From NCBI GenBank assembly GCA_002917075.1, contig NTMA01000001.1:248001-312000 (forward strand): 64,000 nt of DNA, given 5' to 3'. Below, in pieces: positions 36,129 to 46,292 of the stretch. The stretch is from Hawksworthiomyces lignivorus (taxonomy: Eukaryota > Ascomycota > Sordariomycetes > Ophiostomatales > Ophiostomataceae). Made by a program: the position numbers and the translations under genes. The notes beneath the pieces were generated by a model that worked only from the letters and a program-made list of their open reading frames with translations, did not search any database and had not been told where the DNA came from. The number at the start of each line of letters is the position of its first letter. Positions within the stretch are counted from its first letter, which is position 1.

Positions 36129-37907
36129 ATGTCCGGCGAGCTGTGGTTCGAGTACAAGCCCATCGACGAGGCCACGGATGAGGTCCGCATTCTCACCATT
36201 CGGCCGGGCGCTTTTGACGAACCCATTTCGTGCACTATCAGTCACGAATCTCTTCAGGCTGCCGACAGCTACGAAGCCCTGTCGTACTGCTGGGGAGATT
36301 CCGGCCTCTGCGAAGAGATATTGGTCAATGACGACAGATTCGCGGTCACCGAAAATGCAGCCTGCGCTCTCCGCTACCTCAGGAGGACGCACGGAACCAG
36401 GCGGATCTGGGTCGACGCAGTCTGCATTAACCAAAAAGACACCGCGGAGCGGCTGCACCAGGTACAGCAGATGAAGGACATCTACGAGCATGCGTCCAAT
36501 GTGCTCGTGTGGCTCGGCCCGGAGATGGAGGAGAGCGACGAGGGCATCGCTCTCCTGCGGTATCTAGCCCGGAAAGTGCAGGAGGGAGGCAACAGCAACC
36601 CAAGCCAGCCGTTTAACGAGCTGCCAGAGAGCTCGCTATGGTCTCTGCTCCGAATACTCCGCCGCCAGTATTGGACGCGCACCTGGGTTGTGCAAGAGGT
36701 GGCAGTCCCGCAGAAGGAGCCGATTCTCGGGTGCGGGCGCCAGTGGGACAGCTGGAGCACCTGGGCCGCCGGCCTGTCGCAGATATATGAATACAGACGC
36801 ACATATGAAAGCGGGAATACACAAGACCTGCCGCAGCAGCATTCCAAGATGGTTCCATTCTTAATTTTGGTGCACCGGTTTCGAGAACTGGATGCGGTCA
36901 GGAGGTCTGTGCAGGGCGACGCCTCTGCACAGTGCCCGGCAGACCTTATTAATATGCTTAAGTACACCAATATGAGAGTTGCAATGGACCCTCGAGATTA
37001 CATATTTGCACTTCTGGGACTTGTCAAGAGCAACAGCAGCGCAAACCCCCTTCTCGTAATCACGCCAGACTATTCCAAGACGGTTCGTCGAGTCTACTGC
37101 GAGGTTGCGAAATTTGCCGTGGAGGCCGACGAAAATGCAGAGATTTTGTACTTTAGAAATCATCTCCGGACAGCAGGCCTTCCGTCTTGGACACCGGATT
37201 TCTCCAAGAGGAGAGACCGCTTCCCATCCAACGCCCCTGGTGCCTGGCACTCTTGGAATCCTGTGGGTTATATACCGCCTAAATCCTTCGACAGCCGCTT
37301 CCTCCCGAGGGTTTCTAGCGACATGGAAACTCTCCATGTCTCTGGGAAAATAGTCGACAAAGTGCACCGGATCCTGAGCCTCGCTGGAATGAGATCCGAC
37401 CCCATCAAGACATTCTCGCAAATCAGGCGTTTTGCCGTGGCTCGAAACTCGGGAGATTGGAGCTCTCCTGGGATGTTTTATTTCAAAAATGCCTTATGGA
37501 GGACTTTGGTGGCTAATAGATCAGTAAGAAACAGCTACCCATGCCAAGCAGCATACAGAAAACCATTCGAAGAACTCATCATGGGCCGCGTCAAAGACCT
37601 GGAGAGTGCTCCACCCGAAGTTCAAGTTTTTCTCCAAGCAGCAGCAAAGGCAGTCTCGTACTCGGCAACTGATCCCCACCGCTGTCTCTTCGTCACGTCA
37701 GATGGCAGGTTTGGATTGGGTGCGCCAGAATGCAAAGTTGGGGATCTCGTCGTCATCGTCCACCGCTACAGCATGCCCGTGCTTCTCCGGCAGGTAGGAG
37801 ACCATTATGAGTATATTGGCGATTGCTACGCTTATGGTATAATGAATGGCGAGGGATCACCCTCGGGTTCAATGGGCGAAGTTTGGTCGTCATTTGATAT
37901 CCGGTAG
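36129..37907 (+). CDS. HET-domain (heterokaryon incompatibility) protein
   Basis: A single exon encodes 592 aa from ATG 36129; the open frame extends only to a TTG upstream, so this ATG is the start. The three HET-domain blocks are clear: YEALSYCWG (48-56), IWVDAVCINQ (93-102) and VLVWLG (125-130). RTWVVQEVA and YIFALLGL-type blocks follow, which are usual in this family. The HET domain has a TIR-like fold and triggers compartment death when incompatible hyphae fuse; many genomes carry tens of copies. The C-terminal part (about 400-592) ends with the common block GDLVVIVHRYSMPVLLR, in which such proteins carry a final conserved patch. The gene is intact, intron-less, and lies 1.76 kb after the NLR on the same strand. 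The partner specificity is unknown. Confidence 0.92.
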   Translation: MSGELWFEYKPIDEATDEVRILTIRPGAFDEPISCTISHESLQAADSYEALSYCWGDSGLCEEILVNDDRFAVTENAACALRYLRRTHGTRRIWVDAVCINQKDTAERLHQVQQMKDIYEHASNVLVWLGPEMEESDEGIALLRYLARKVQEGGNSNPSQPFNELPESSLWSLLRILRRQYWTRTWVVQEVAVPQKEPILGCGRQWDSWSTWAAGLSQIYEYRRTYESGNTQDLPQQHSKMVPFLILVHRFRELDAVRRSVQGDASAQCPADLINMLKYTNMRVAMDPRDYIFALLGLVKSNSSANPLLVITPDYSKTVRRVYCEVAKFAVEADENAEILYFRNHLRTAGLPSWTPDFSKRRDRFPSNAPGAWHSWNPVGYIPPKSFDSRFLPRVSSDMETLHVSGKIVDKVHRILSLAGMRSDPIKTFSQIRRFAVARNSGDWSSPGMFYFKNALWRTLVANRSVRNSYPCQAAYRKPFEELIMGRVKDLESAPPEVQVFLQAAAKAVSYSATDPHRCLFVTSDGRFGLGAPECKVGDLVVIVHRYSMPVLLRQVGDHYEYIGDCYAYGIMNGEGSPSGSMGEVWSSFDIR

Positions 37908-38649
37908 CTGTAGCACAGATATGCCGAGTTTACCTGGCATTAAGCAACAGTACCTGTAGAGCACAATCAAGCAGAGTACAGAGCTGCAGGTGATTTACAT
38001 GAGCCTCCATTATGTTCTCAGCTGGAACTGAGCCCGAATGGAACCAGGTCTGAGTAATTCTGACCCTAGGGAATAGACTAGGCTCGACATACAGAGCCTC
38101 ATCGTCAAATATTACATCACCTTCCCCCCCCCCCCGGTGATTGCTACGACGGGGCCCACCCCGTCATATGTACCTTCCGCATCCAGCAAGGCAGGAGGAT
38201 GGCCCGGGTTTCTTATAACACCTTTCTAGCAGACTACTCCCCTCAAAGATAATTCCAAAGGCCCGTGACAACGAAGCACTGTTGGATTGGTAAGAGAAAA
38301 TGGAATGGGATTAAAAGAACAAAAAGGTTAAAAACACAAAACAAAAAGCACAAAAAAGACAGCTCCGCCGCTGGGAACCGTTGCGCACTGGAACAGCCAA
38401 CCCCTCCAAGAGCCATCGCGTGTTCGATCGTCTCTCGTTCCAACACTCTACCGTCTCTTCTCGCCTCCCTCCATTGCCTCTGCCCTTTGATTTTTTTTTT
38501 CTTATTTGCTGCTTGCTTATATAGTTGTTTTTACGCGCCTTGCTCTCTCAACCTTGGTATCCTCCTGCCACTGCAGTCTTACGTTTCCTAGTCATAAGAA
38601 ACGGCGGCAACTCGGAAAATTTCGGAGGCCGGATTTCTGGTCTGGGGGT
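37908..38649. other. Intergenic region between convergent HET and NTF2 genes
   Basis: It holds both 3' ends. A C12 run lies at 38124-38135. A purine-rich A/AAAC stretch at about 38290-38360 and a CT-rich stretch at 38420-38560 follow. No ORF resembles a gene. Confidence 0.5.
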
Positions 38650-39257
38650 TCAACCATAGATCAGCTTGAAGACGTCGTTGAAGACAAAATAGCTTCCGGC
38701 GTCGGGGTGCAGGTGGAAGACCTGCGAAAAGTTCATGGGCTGCTGCTCCTCGTCGACCAGCAGCTGGCCCGTGACGAGCACGAGCACGCCGCCGTTCGTG
38801 GTCGGCTGGGCGTCCTTGGTGGTGACCCGGTGCTGGACTTTTTGGAAGGGCAGGCTCTGTATTATTTTTTACCAAAATTGCGTCAGCGTCTTCGGCTCGG
38901 CAGGTGGATCCGAAGATAGAGTCAAGAGGGGAAGAGGGTGCGCTGGCGGGCAGGAGACGGGAGGGAGGTATTTACCGCAAGCTTCTCGACGATGGCAGCC
39001 GCACCAAGGACAGACGAAGACTCGAATGTGAGCATAGACTGGTCGCGCTGTGTATTGTGTCGTTCAAATTAGCAGTCAGCAGTTGGTTCTCAACGGTCGT
39101 CCCCGCCTTTCGAGGCGGACGGCACTCGGATCAGAGAGCAGAGGCGTTATTTCGCGAGCACACGTACGTATAGTGACACCAGATTCTTGCGGTCCGCGTC
39201 GAACGTCTTGTAGTAGAAGTCGACGAACTGGTCGGCGACGGCCTGGAAGTCTGCCAT
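38650..39257 (-). CDS. NTF2: Nuclear transport factor 2
   Basis: Three phase-0 exons, 39257-39168, 39047-38976 and 38856-38650, give 122 aa, close to the usual 124-127. The first exon starts MADFQAVADQFVDFYYKTFD; the second reads RDQSMLTFESSSVLG; the third starts SLPFQKVQHRV and ends FNDVFKLIYG. These are the diagnostic NTF2 segments. NTF2 is a cytosolic homodimer that binds Ran-GDP and FxFG nucleoporins and returns Ran to the nucleus; it is essential in yeast. Each exon is so short that no single ORF shows the gene. Donors are GTACGT and GTAAAT, acceptors CAG. It is a core gene sitting between a HET gene (convergent, 742 bp apart) and a beta-lactamase-like gene on the same strand. Confidence 0.94.
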
Positions 39258-39897
39258 GTCTGTGATCGGACAGCCGAAGCTTGTTGCGATTTTAGAACGA
39301 GAGCTGGTTGGAGCTGCGGGTGCGAGAGGTAAAAGAAGATTGTGTTAGTGAGAGGGAGAAGAGGACAAGCAAGAAGGGCGAACCAAGACAATAAAGACAA
39401 AAAGGGAACGAACTAACAGTGAGTCTTGAGCGGGCGAGAGCGTGGTGCTGTTTAGGAAAGAAAATAAACAAACAAGCGGGAAAAAAAAGCTCTGTAGCGG
39501 TTGTTGGCTGCGATCAGGAGGAGGAGAAGGAGGAGGTATGTGGTAGCGGGGTTCGTTTCTCTTCTGAAAGTGGCAGGTATACCTTCATCCGCGCATCTGC
39601 CGCTTTCGCCCACCACAAGCTTGGTTGAGTTGCTGTGCGAATTTAGTCAATAGCACGTGATCCTAGTGTTATTTGAGCCAATTTAGAGAGGAAAGTCCAC
39701 TGAAAAGAGAGGTGTGCATAAGGACCAGATGCGCGGAAGTAAGGAACCTGCTGCTTTTGCTCCCTCCAGTTCTTGCAATGCCGCATACAAGTATTTTGTT
39801 AGCGAAGGTGGGGTTGGGCTGCTTCCCCTGGCTCTGGGATGCGGTAGGCAGGAGCGACAGTGTGAGGCGGGCAGGCAAGTAATGGTGTAAGCATAAG

Positions 39898-39953
39898 CAG
39901 GCAAAGCAGGCAGGCGCAGGTGGGCAGGCAGGTAGGCAAGCAAGCAAGGCAGG
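39898..39953. repeat. CAGG/CAAG tetranucleotide repeat
   Basis: GCAGGCAGG, GGTAGGCAAGCAAGCAAGG and similar units form an imperfect microsatellite. Confidence 0.65.
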
Positions 39954-40028
39954 AGCACTGCAAAATTACCTGCTTTTGGTGGGGCCACTGCCAGTTGTGC
40001 GACGCTTGGGCCAACTCCGTAAGGGATA

Positions 40029-40078
40029 GAAAAATAAAAATAAAATAAAAATAAAAAATAAAAACAAAAAATAAAAAC
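40029..40078. repeat. AAAAT-type A-rich repeat
   Basis: AAAAT, AAAAAT and AAAAAC units are repeated about eight times. Confidence 0.7.
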
Positions 40079-40481
40079 CGGCCAAATATAAATTACAGTT
40101 AGCGGAAAATTTTTTTATGTTTTTACTTCATCCTCGTCTTCTCTCTTTATTCAACGAGCTTCGTCGTCACATCTACCAATTGAACGGCACCGCAACAAGA
40201 TCAATGTGGAATACAGTACCTCAAGCCGTCACAGATATGTAAGTTTCTTTTTTTTGCCCATTACGTAGAAGCCCTTGTCGCAGCAGATGATGATCAATCC
40301 TTTGAACGGCCAACTGAAATCAAACACCATGTTGATTCACAAGACACACAAATCAAGCTCAACAGTCTGATTACCTGCTTTTTTCACAATGCTTGCTATT
40401 TATTTTACCATCTTCTGGTTGAATATCTGTTGCTAACAGAAACCTAAAGAAAAACAGATGTTTTTGGTTGTGCGTCTCAAC

Positions 40482-42601
40482 TCACCGCTCCTCCTCCAGC
40501 CTCTTAAACGAGAAAACGCCCTCAGCAATATCTTCGTCTGCGTTCCAGAACTCGACCACAAGCGTGTTTGCAGCGCCGTCTGCTCCGATCTCGAACCATG
40601 ACCGCCCGTAGCTCTTGAACCGGCCGCTGCGCTCGAACACCATGTCCGTGTACAGCAACCAATGCTCGCCGGAGACGTGCACGAACTCGCACAGCGTGGG
40701 CCACGTATGCGGCAGTCGCTTGGCCGTGAAGGTCACCTTGTAACTGCGAGGAGGATTGTGTGCAGAACCAGTCTCCTGTGTAGCCTCAGCATTCCCATCC
40801 ACCAGCCGTAGAGTCAAATTTTGATATGCCGGGTGGTAGTATGTTCCCTCGTAGGCGGCCAGGGGCAGCGACGGCGGCAAGGCAGGCCGGGCACGGTCCG
40901 GGTAGAGACGGTCTAGGGCGCCATCGATGCGGGCTACACGCCGTGCTTGGGAATTGCGGTATCTGCAAGTCGTAGTAGTCAGCATCGCCTTTCCCTAACC
41001 ATGCCTTCCGTGGTGGTGGTGAGAGATACTACCTACCTTGTGTCCCAGTCGTAGCGCTGCTCCTTGGGGATGCGGAAGCGTTCGTCGGCTAGATGCCAGA
41101 GCAAGATCATCTCAGCCGCATTAGACGTAATGGCCGTATTGCCAAAGAGGACGACGCCGAACCGGTCGTCTGGGAAGAAGTAGACCTGGGCACCAAAGGC
41201 GCTTCAACGTGTTAGTCGACGATTGCAGGCTCTGCCATGCGGCACCATGACTCCTCCTACTTACTTGCTGCCGCCTGAGTGACCCCAGAAGCGGTGGCCC
41301 TTGTAGGAGCTCGTTAGCCAGCCGCTGGCGTAGGCATGGGGCGCGTCGAACGGCGCCGATGACGCCGCCGTGTGATCCATGAACATTTTGGGCGCGAGGA
41401 CAGAGTCCAGGCCGGCCCGGGAGAAGGGAATTCCGCCGCAGGCGCCGGCCACGGGCGACGCGGCGTGCGGCCCATCGATCCAGCAGCGCAGCCACTTGGC
41501 GTAGTCGGCGACCGACGAGATGATGCCGCCGGCACCGCTGACCTCGTCGAGCGGCATGTGCGGGACGGCCACGTAGCGGCCGCTCGTCTCGTCGTAGTAG
41601 TAGCCCTGGGCGAGCCGCGCCGGGGCGGCGGCGGCTCGCGCGTCGTCGAGGCTCAGGAACGTCTCGGCCATGCCCAGGGGCGCCCAGAGCCGCTGGCGCA
41701 GCACGTCGCCGAGCCAGCGGCCGCCGCTGAGCGTCTCGACGACGTGCGACAGCACCAGGTACATGAGGTTGCTGTAGCGCCAGACGGTGCGCGGCGGCGC
41801 CGTCAGCGGCAGGTGGCGCAGGCTGCGCGTGACGTCGCGCACGCTGGCGTTGCGCGCCCGCGCCGCCGGCCCCAGCCCGTACTGCCGCGACCGCGTCAGG
41901 TCGTGCGCCGCCAGCCCCGTCCGGTGCGCCAGCGCGTCCTCCACCGTCAGGTGTGCCGTCGCCCAGGAGTCGCCCCCCACCACAAAGTCGTCCGGCAGGA
42001 TCGCCGCCAGCGGCGTGGTCCAGTCCAGCCTGGCGGCGTCGCCGCCGTCGCCTCTCGCTCCCACCGAGTAGTTGCCGCTGTCCACCATGAGCGACAGCGT
42101 CGCTGCCACAAACGCCTTGGTCGTGCTGGCCGTGTAGAACAGCGAGTGCGGCGTGACGAGCGCCTCCTCGTCCGCGCCGCCGCCGCCGCCGAGCTGCGCC
42201 ACGCCGAACCCCTCCGCCCACGTCTCGTCGCCGTCGAGCACCGCCACGGCGATACCCGGCACATGCCAGGCGGCCAGCGTGTCGGCGGCGAGCGCGCGAA
42301 ACGCTTCGGTGAAGGGCGACTGCGGGCTGCCGCTGCTGCTGCCGCCGCTGCCACTGCCAGGAGAAGATGCAGCTTCGCTGAGAAGATTGGGTGCGAGATG
42401 GACACCGTTTCCAAAGAGTGGCTGCTGGTCTGGCGACGCTGCTGCTCCCTGGATGACGACATAGGGCGCCAAGACGGCGAGCAACAAGGCCGCACGGAGG
42501 CTCGTCCTTCGCGGCCCTGCTGCCCACGGACGCCGCCGCTCAGAAAACAAGCTCCTTAGCTGTGGCTGCTGCATTTTTTGCCCTCGTACATTAATTTTCA
42601 T
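40482..42601 (-). CDS. Class C beta-lactamase-like serine hydrolase, membrane or secreted
   Basis: Exons are 42601-41265, 41201-41037 and 40962-40482, giving 660 aa; phases match (phase 2 at both junctions). An Arg-rich N-terminus precedes a hydrophobic segment (about 33-55) that is either a signal anchor or a long signal peptide; Met10 is an alternative start. Catalytic motifs of the serine beta-lactamase/DD-peptidase fold are intact: STTK (Ser159, Lys162), YSN (276-278) and GHSGGS as the third motif, just before intron 1. The domain fold continues through AFGAQVYFFP. The C-terminus (PLAAYEGTYYHP... to the end) resembles the DUF3471-type beta-barrel often attached to such enzymes. Fungal members hydrolyse esters or amides; substrates are rarely known. 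Gly/Ser- and Ala-rich inserts are present. Its high GC third positions create long antisense ORFs, which are shadows. Confidence 0.88.
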
Positions 42602-43228
42602 TGCACAAGATTAAGACAGCAAAATAGGAGCTTCTGTCGCCCACCCACGTATTTTTTTGGCAGCTGTTGCATTCTATTACTGTGATGGTGTGCTACGAGT
42701 GCTTGTAAGTGTCAGGGAAAGTGGGGAAAGCCGATTGGAGCACATCATGTTCACTCACCGGAGCCGCCGCTTACTATCGTGCGCAGACTTCCGTCTTCAA
42801 GATAAAGCCAGCATAACGCACAGCTTTTCTACAGCCCCAGTAGTGCTCCCTTCTTCTAATTTCTAATTCTCTAAAAAACTTCTTAGGAAGCCGTCACAAA
42901 AAAGCTGGTCATCATCATGTGCCTTTATTGGAACCTTCACCTTGGAAAATAATACCTTAATACCTACCCTATACTCTCTTAGAGCTACTTTTTAAATCTT
43001 ATGCCCATTTTTTTAACTGGTGGTGCTGCATCTCATAATCTTTTTTATTAACAATGCTATCAATCTTTTAATGTAAGAACTCGAGAATAAGTATCAACAA
43101 GTGTATGTGCTGAGCATAAAATGACAGCACAGGAATAAGTGTTCCCGTAGGTTCTTATTCACACAAACGGTAACGACTAATCATTACCTCCTAGCCGCTC
43201 TTCTTAGGTAGGTATCACGGCTATGTAT
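42602..43228. other. AT-rich intergenic region
   Basis: It lies upstream of the hydrolase and downstream of the ankyrin gene, both on the minus strand. It is clearly AT-rich between 42860 and 43180 and contains another TAGGTAGGTATC motif at 43204-43215. I see no ORF of interest. Confidence 0.5.
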
Positions 43229-45651
43229 TCAGTCGACCTTCTTTTTATCGCTGTCATTAAAGCCCAGGTCGTCTGCGTTCGATCCATTCACAGCCTGCAT
43301 CAACTGAGCAAACGCCAATCTTAGGCTGTCTGTAACACCATGTCGCTGATCAAATACTTGTTGCGGTGTTCTGCCTTTCTCATCCCTAGACTGAGAGTCT
43401 AAATTCTCGATGGGCCGGAAGCGTGCCAATATTTCCAGTGATTCGACATCACCCCGAGCAGCCGCGTAGTGGAGAGGCGTCTGTCCCAGTGCTTTGTTAG
43501 AAGGGGTGTTATTGACAAATTGGAGCAGCATTGAGAGAGACTGGTGAGAGTTCGTGTCTATTGCGAAGCAAATCGCCGTACTTCTCTCCCGGGAAGTAAG
43601 TTCAAGGTTAGCGCCAGCATTGCACAGGCACTGAATTACATCTGCAGAGTCACAGCTAGCAGCCATCATAAGCGGCGTCTCTCCTGAAATTGTTTGCACG
43701 TCAACATTAGCGCCAGAGGCGATTAGAGCGTGGACCATTAACGGTCTGTTTTGGGCTGCCATAAACAATGGGGTTTGTCCTTGACGATCGGCCCTATTGG
43801 GATCCGCGCCGGCAGCTAAGAGAGCTTTAACACACAAAACGCAGCCATCGTCGTAACCGCCCATAGCTTGGTATATGGGAGAACCTCTGATGTCAAAGCC
43901 CTTGTTAACATCAGCACCGGCATCAATAAGCAATTGAACTGACGCTATATCCCCTCGGCGCGCCGCATATCCCAGCGGCGTAATTCCAAACCGGCATGGC
44001 ACATCGATGAGGCCAACGTGTGAATTTGCCAAGAAGGGCTCGAGGGCAATGGGATTCAGCTTTAGAACGATTTTATGGAGTAGTGTAAAATCGAACGAAT
44101 CGATGCAGGTTGAAGTAGGTAGTAGGTCTTCCATTTCACGACACTGCTCGGGTAGCCAGGATCTCGTTAAGATTCTTCGGCAATTGGCCAACCGCGCGGA
44201 GTCGCCAACGTCATCTTCCCAGTCTGGATCTGCTCCGCTTCGGAGGAGGAGCCTGACCTTAGAAATCGTCTCCAAGAAAGATTTGTTGCTGGCTGCAGCA
44301 AAGTGCAAAGCCGATCGCCCGTCTCGGTAGTAGGCCTGTTGGACTGCCGTGCGGTCTTGCTTCAAGACGTCTTCCAAACTTTCAATTGTGCCCCAATACG
44401 ACTCGTATAGGGAACTTCCTGCTTCAAAATTGATGTGTTGTTTTGCCACAAGGGCAACCCTTAGTATGCCAGATGTAGATGCTTCGACGAAGGTGTGTAA
44501 AGTGTACACAAGAAACCATAGCGGAAATGCGTATGTAACATGTAAGCGAGCGAATCGCGCTCTAGAGCAGCGGAGCTGATCACAGGCAGCTGTCCGTACG
44601 GGCTGTACCGAGTAATTAACGAAAAGCGAGCCAAATACATTCTGGAGGAGACGCGGTGTCTGAAACCCGAAAACCGGCTGCAGGGGAAGATGACAGGAAC
44701 AGACGCAGCCTTCAACACAGTGAGGCCCTCTGAGCTGGAAGTTAAAGCAAACGATTGAAGCCATATTGAAACTGGAGGCAGGCATGCTAATGTCTCTGTT
44801 GCTAGAAATTGGTAGGTGTGATTGTCTAACAGAGGCCGGACGTTGCGTTTCAGTTGTTAATGAAGCAAGGAGAGCGTGCAGCTGTGAGTTGTTGAGCTCG
44901 ATTCTTCTGAGAGACTGCGACTGCGTTTGGACAAGCGTCTCGATAGTCGAGACGCGGGCGTCCTGGGCCGTTACAGTGTCTTGAACTGTGTGGACTTGGG
45001 AGGTCAAGTTCTGTTGGTGTTGTTGGGCTGTATCTTGGAGTAAATGAAACTTGTCGTCGGCGGCTTGTGCAATTCGCGTCAGGTTTTGGCTGGTGTCGAC
45101 TTGGTTTTGCCGAACACTGACCCGAACTTGTTGAAGCTCCATCCTTACTGCCACTGTAGTGTAGCTAGAACATAAATTATCCTTAACTACTATCCATTTT
45201 AAAGGCAAAGATAAAACTACAGAGTGCCTTACACGTTAAAGGCAACGAGGACTTCGTTAAGCTTCTCCCGTACGCCTTTGAGCTTGGCCATAAGATCCGT
45301 CGCGCTCTTCTTCCACCGAAGCCACTTGAACCGATTGGCAGAAGATTTGCATTGCTTCAGCTCGGCCAAGGAAGCTTCGAGAGTGGTTAGGATGTCTCTA
45401 GCATTCTTGATATGGTAACTTAGAGTGGCGATGAAATCGGCCTGCTGAGATCCAAGCTTGGCGGCTTCCTCCTGTGCACGCGCGATCCGATCCAGGACCA
45501 CGCCCAGATCAGTTGTCTCGTTGCTGAGGGCAAGTACAAGCTCTGGGGCTCGCTTTAATTCCAAGGCCACTGCCCGTAAGCCTGCTGCTGTCCCAACAGC
45601 GACATCGACAAGACCTGCCGCTCCGGTCAGGAGCGAAAAGGGATCGGCCAT
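43229..45651 (-). CDS. HeLo-like N-terminal domain, coiled-coil, ankyrin-repeat protein
   Basis: Exons are 45651-45233 and 45164-43229 (68-nt intron, phase 2), giving 784 aa. The N-terminus MADPFSLLTGAAGLVDVAVG and the helices that follow match the fungal HeLo-like/STAND N-terminal domain (about 1-135), a membrane-acting helical bundle found in incompatibility proteins. A Gln-rich coiled coil spans about 150-245 (QTQSQSLRRIE). A Cys/His-rich block (HCVEGCVCSCH) and the FGSLFVNYSVQPV...FPLWFLVYTLH module follow, common to a family of fungal ankyrin proteins. At least six ankyrin repeats occupy about 420-750 (TPLGYAARRGDIASVQLLIDAGADVN, split over several units; TPLHYAAARGDVESLEIL). HeLo-like domains can permeabilise membranes when activated; whether this one does is inference. 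The frame is intact. Confidence 0.87.
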
Positions 45652-46292
45652 GACGGTTTGTTTGGAAGAGATTAGAAACGCAGGATTTGGAGGGCATCTT
45701 GAGAATGCATCGTGTCGAGTAAGGCTCAGTCTTGTCCATAAAGGACACACCTATGAGGTTCTTGCTTTAAATGCACTTTCCCCGCAATGCGGTCGAAAGG
45801 CATTCCCAGATAGTATATGGGCGCGAAATGCACATCCCCTTTTGTTTCCCGTATTGACTGCGTGATTGCTGCCTAAGCCCTAGCGTTGCATCATACGACA
45901 AGCAGGTTGGAGAGTGCCGACATGTTCCCGGATGCTACATGAATAGCACCTAAGGAGTACCAAAGTAGAAGAAACACAATAATGCACCAAGGCCTTGGAA
46001 GAGACCACCTCTCACAGCGAAGATCGCCAAGATCATGTTACGAACCGCCTCAAGCTTTCTCGTTTTAACCTGTAGAAACTTGCTCTCTCATAATCACGTT
46101 GGATGGACTGGCAAGACTCCCCACACGCCGTCCAAAGTCCCTTGTCGATGTTCTTCTTTCTCTCCTCTTGCCGATAAAAGTGCTCTACAATTTTATCTCA
46201 GTGTCTGTTATGATTTGGAAGCCAAGGAACCAAACGTAGAAAATAAAAAAAGAAAACTTTTCTCTGATGACTCCGCCACCCGCCTTTTCTTC
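45652..46292. promoter_or_regulatory. Upstream region of the HeLo-like ankyrin gene
   Basis: It contains the promoter of the minus-strand ankyrin gene and the 3' UTR of the chromodomain gene. The frame stays open 99 nt upstream of the chosen ATG but without another ATG. I recognise no motif. Confidence 0.45.

Larger units (their letters stand above)
39258..40481. promoter_or_regulatory. Upstream region of NTF2
   Basis: The first 160 bp read CT-rich on the NTF2 strand, as fungal leaders do. A CAGG/CAAG tetranucleotide repeat (39898-39953) and an A/T-rich AAAAT repeat (40029-40078) follow. A candidate short spliced ORF starts at 40204 on the + strand. The part nearest 40481 should hold the 3' UTR of the hydrolase gene. 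Confidence 0.45.

Noticed and set aside
41372..42559. A 395-codon + strand ORF and a 468-codon minus-strand ORF over the beta-lactamase-like gene
   Set aside because: Both are Arg/Ala/Gly-rich shadows created by high GC at third positions. The frame with STTK, YSN and HSGGS motifs is the real one.
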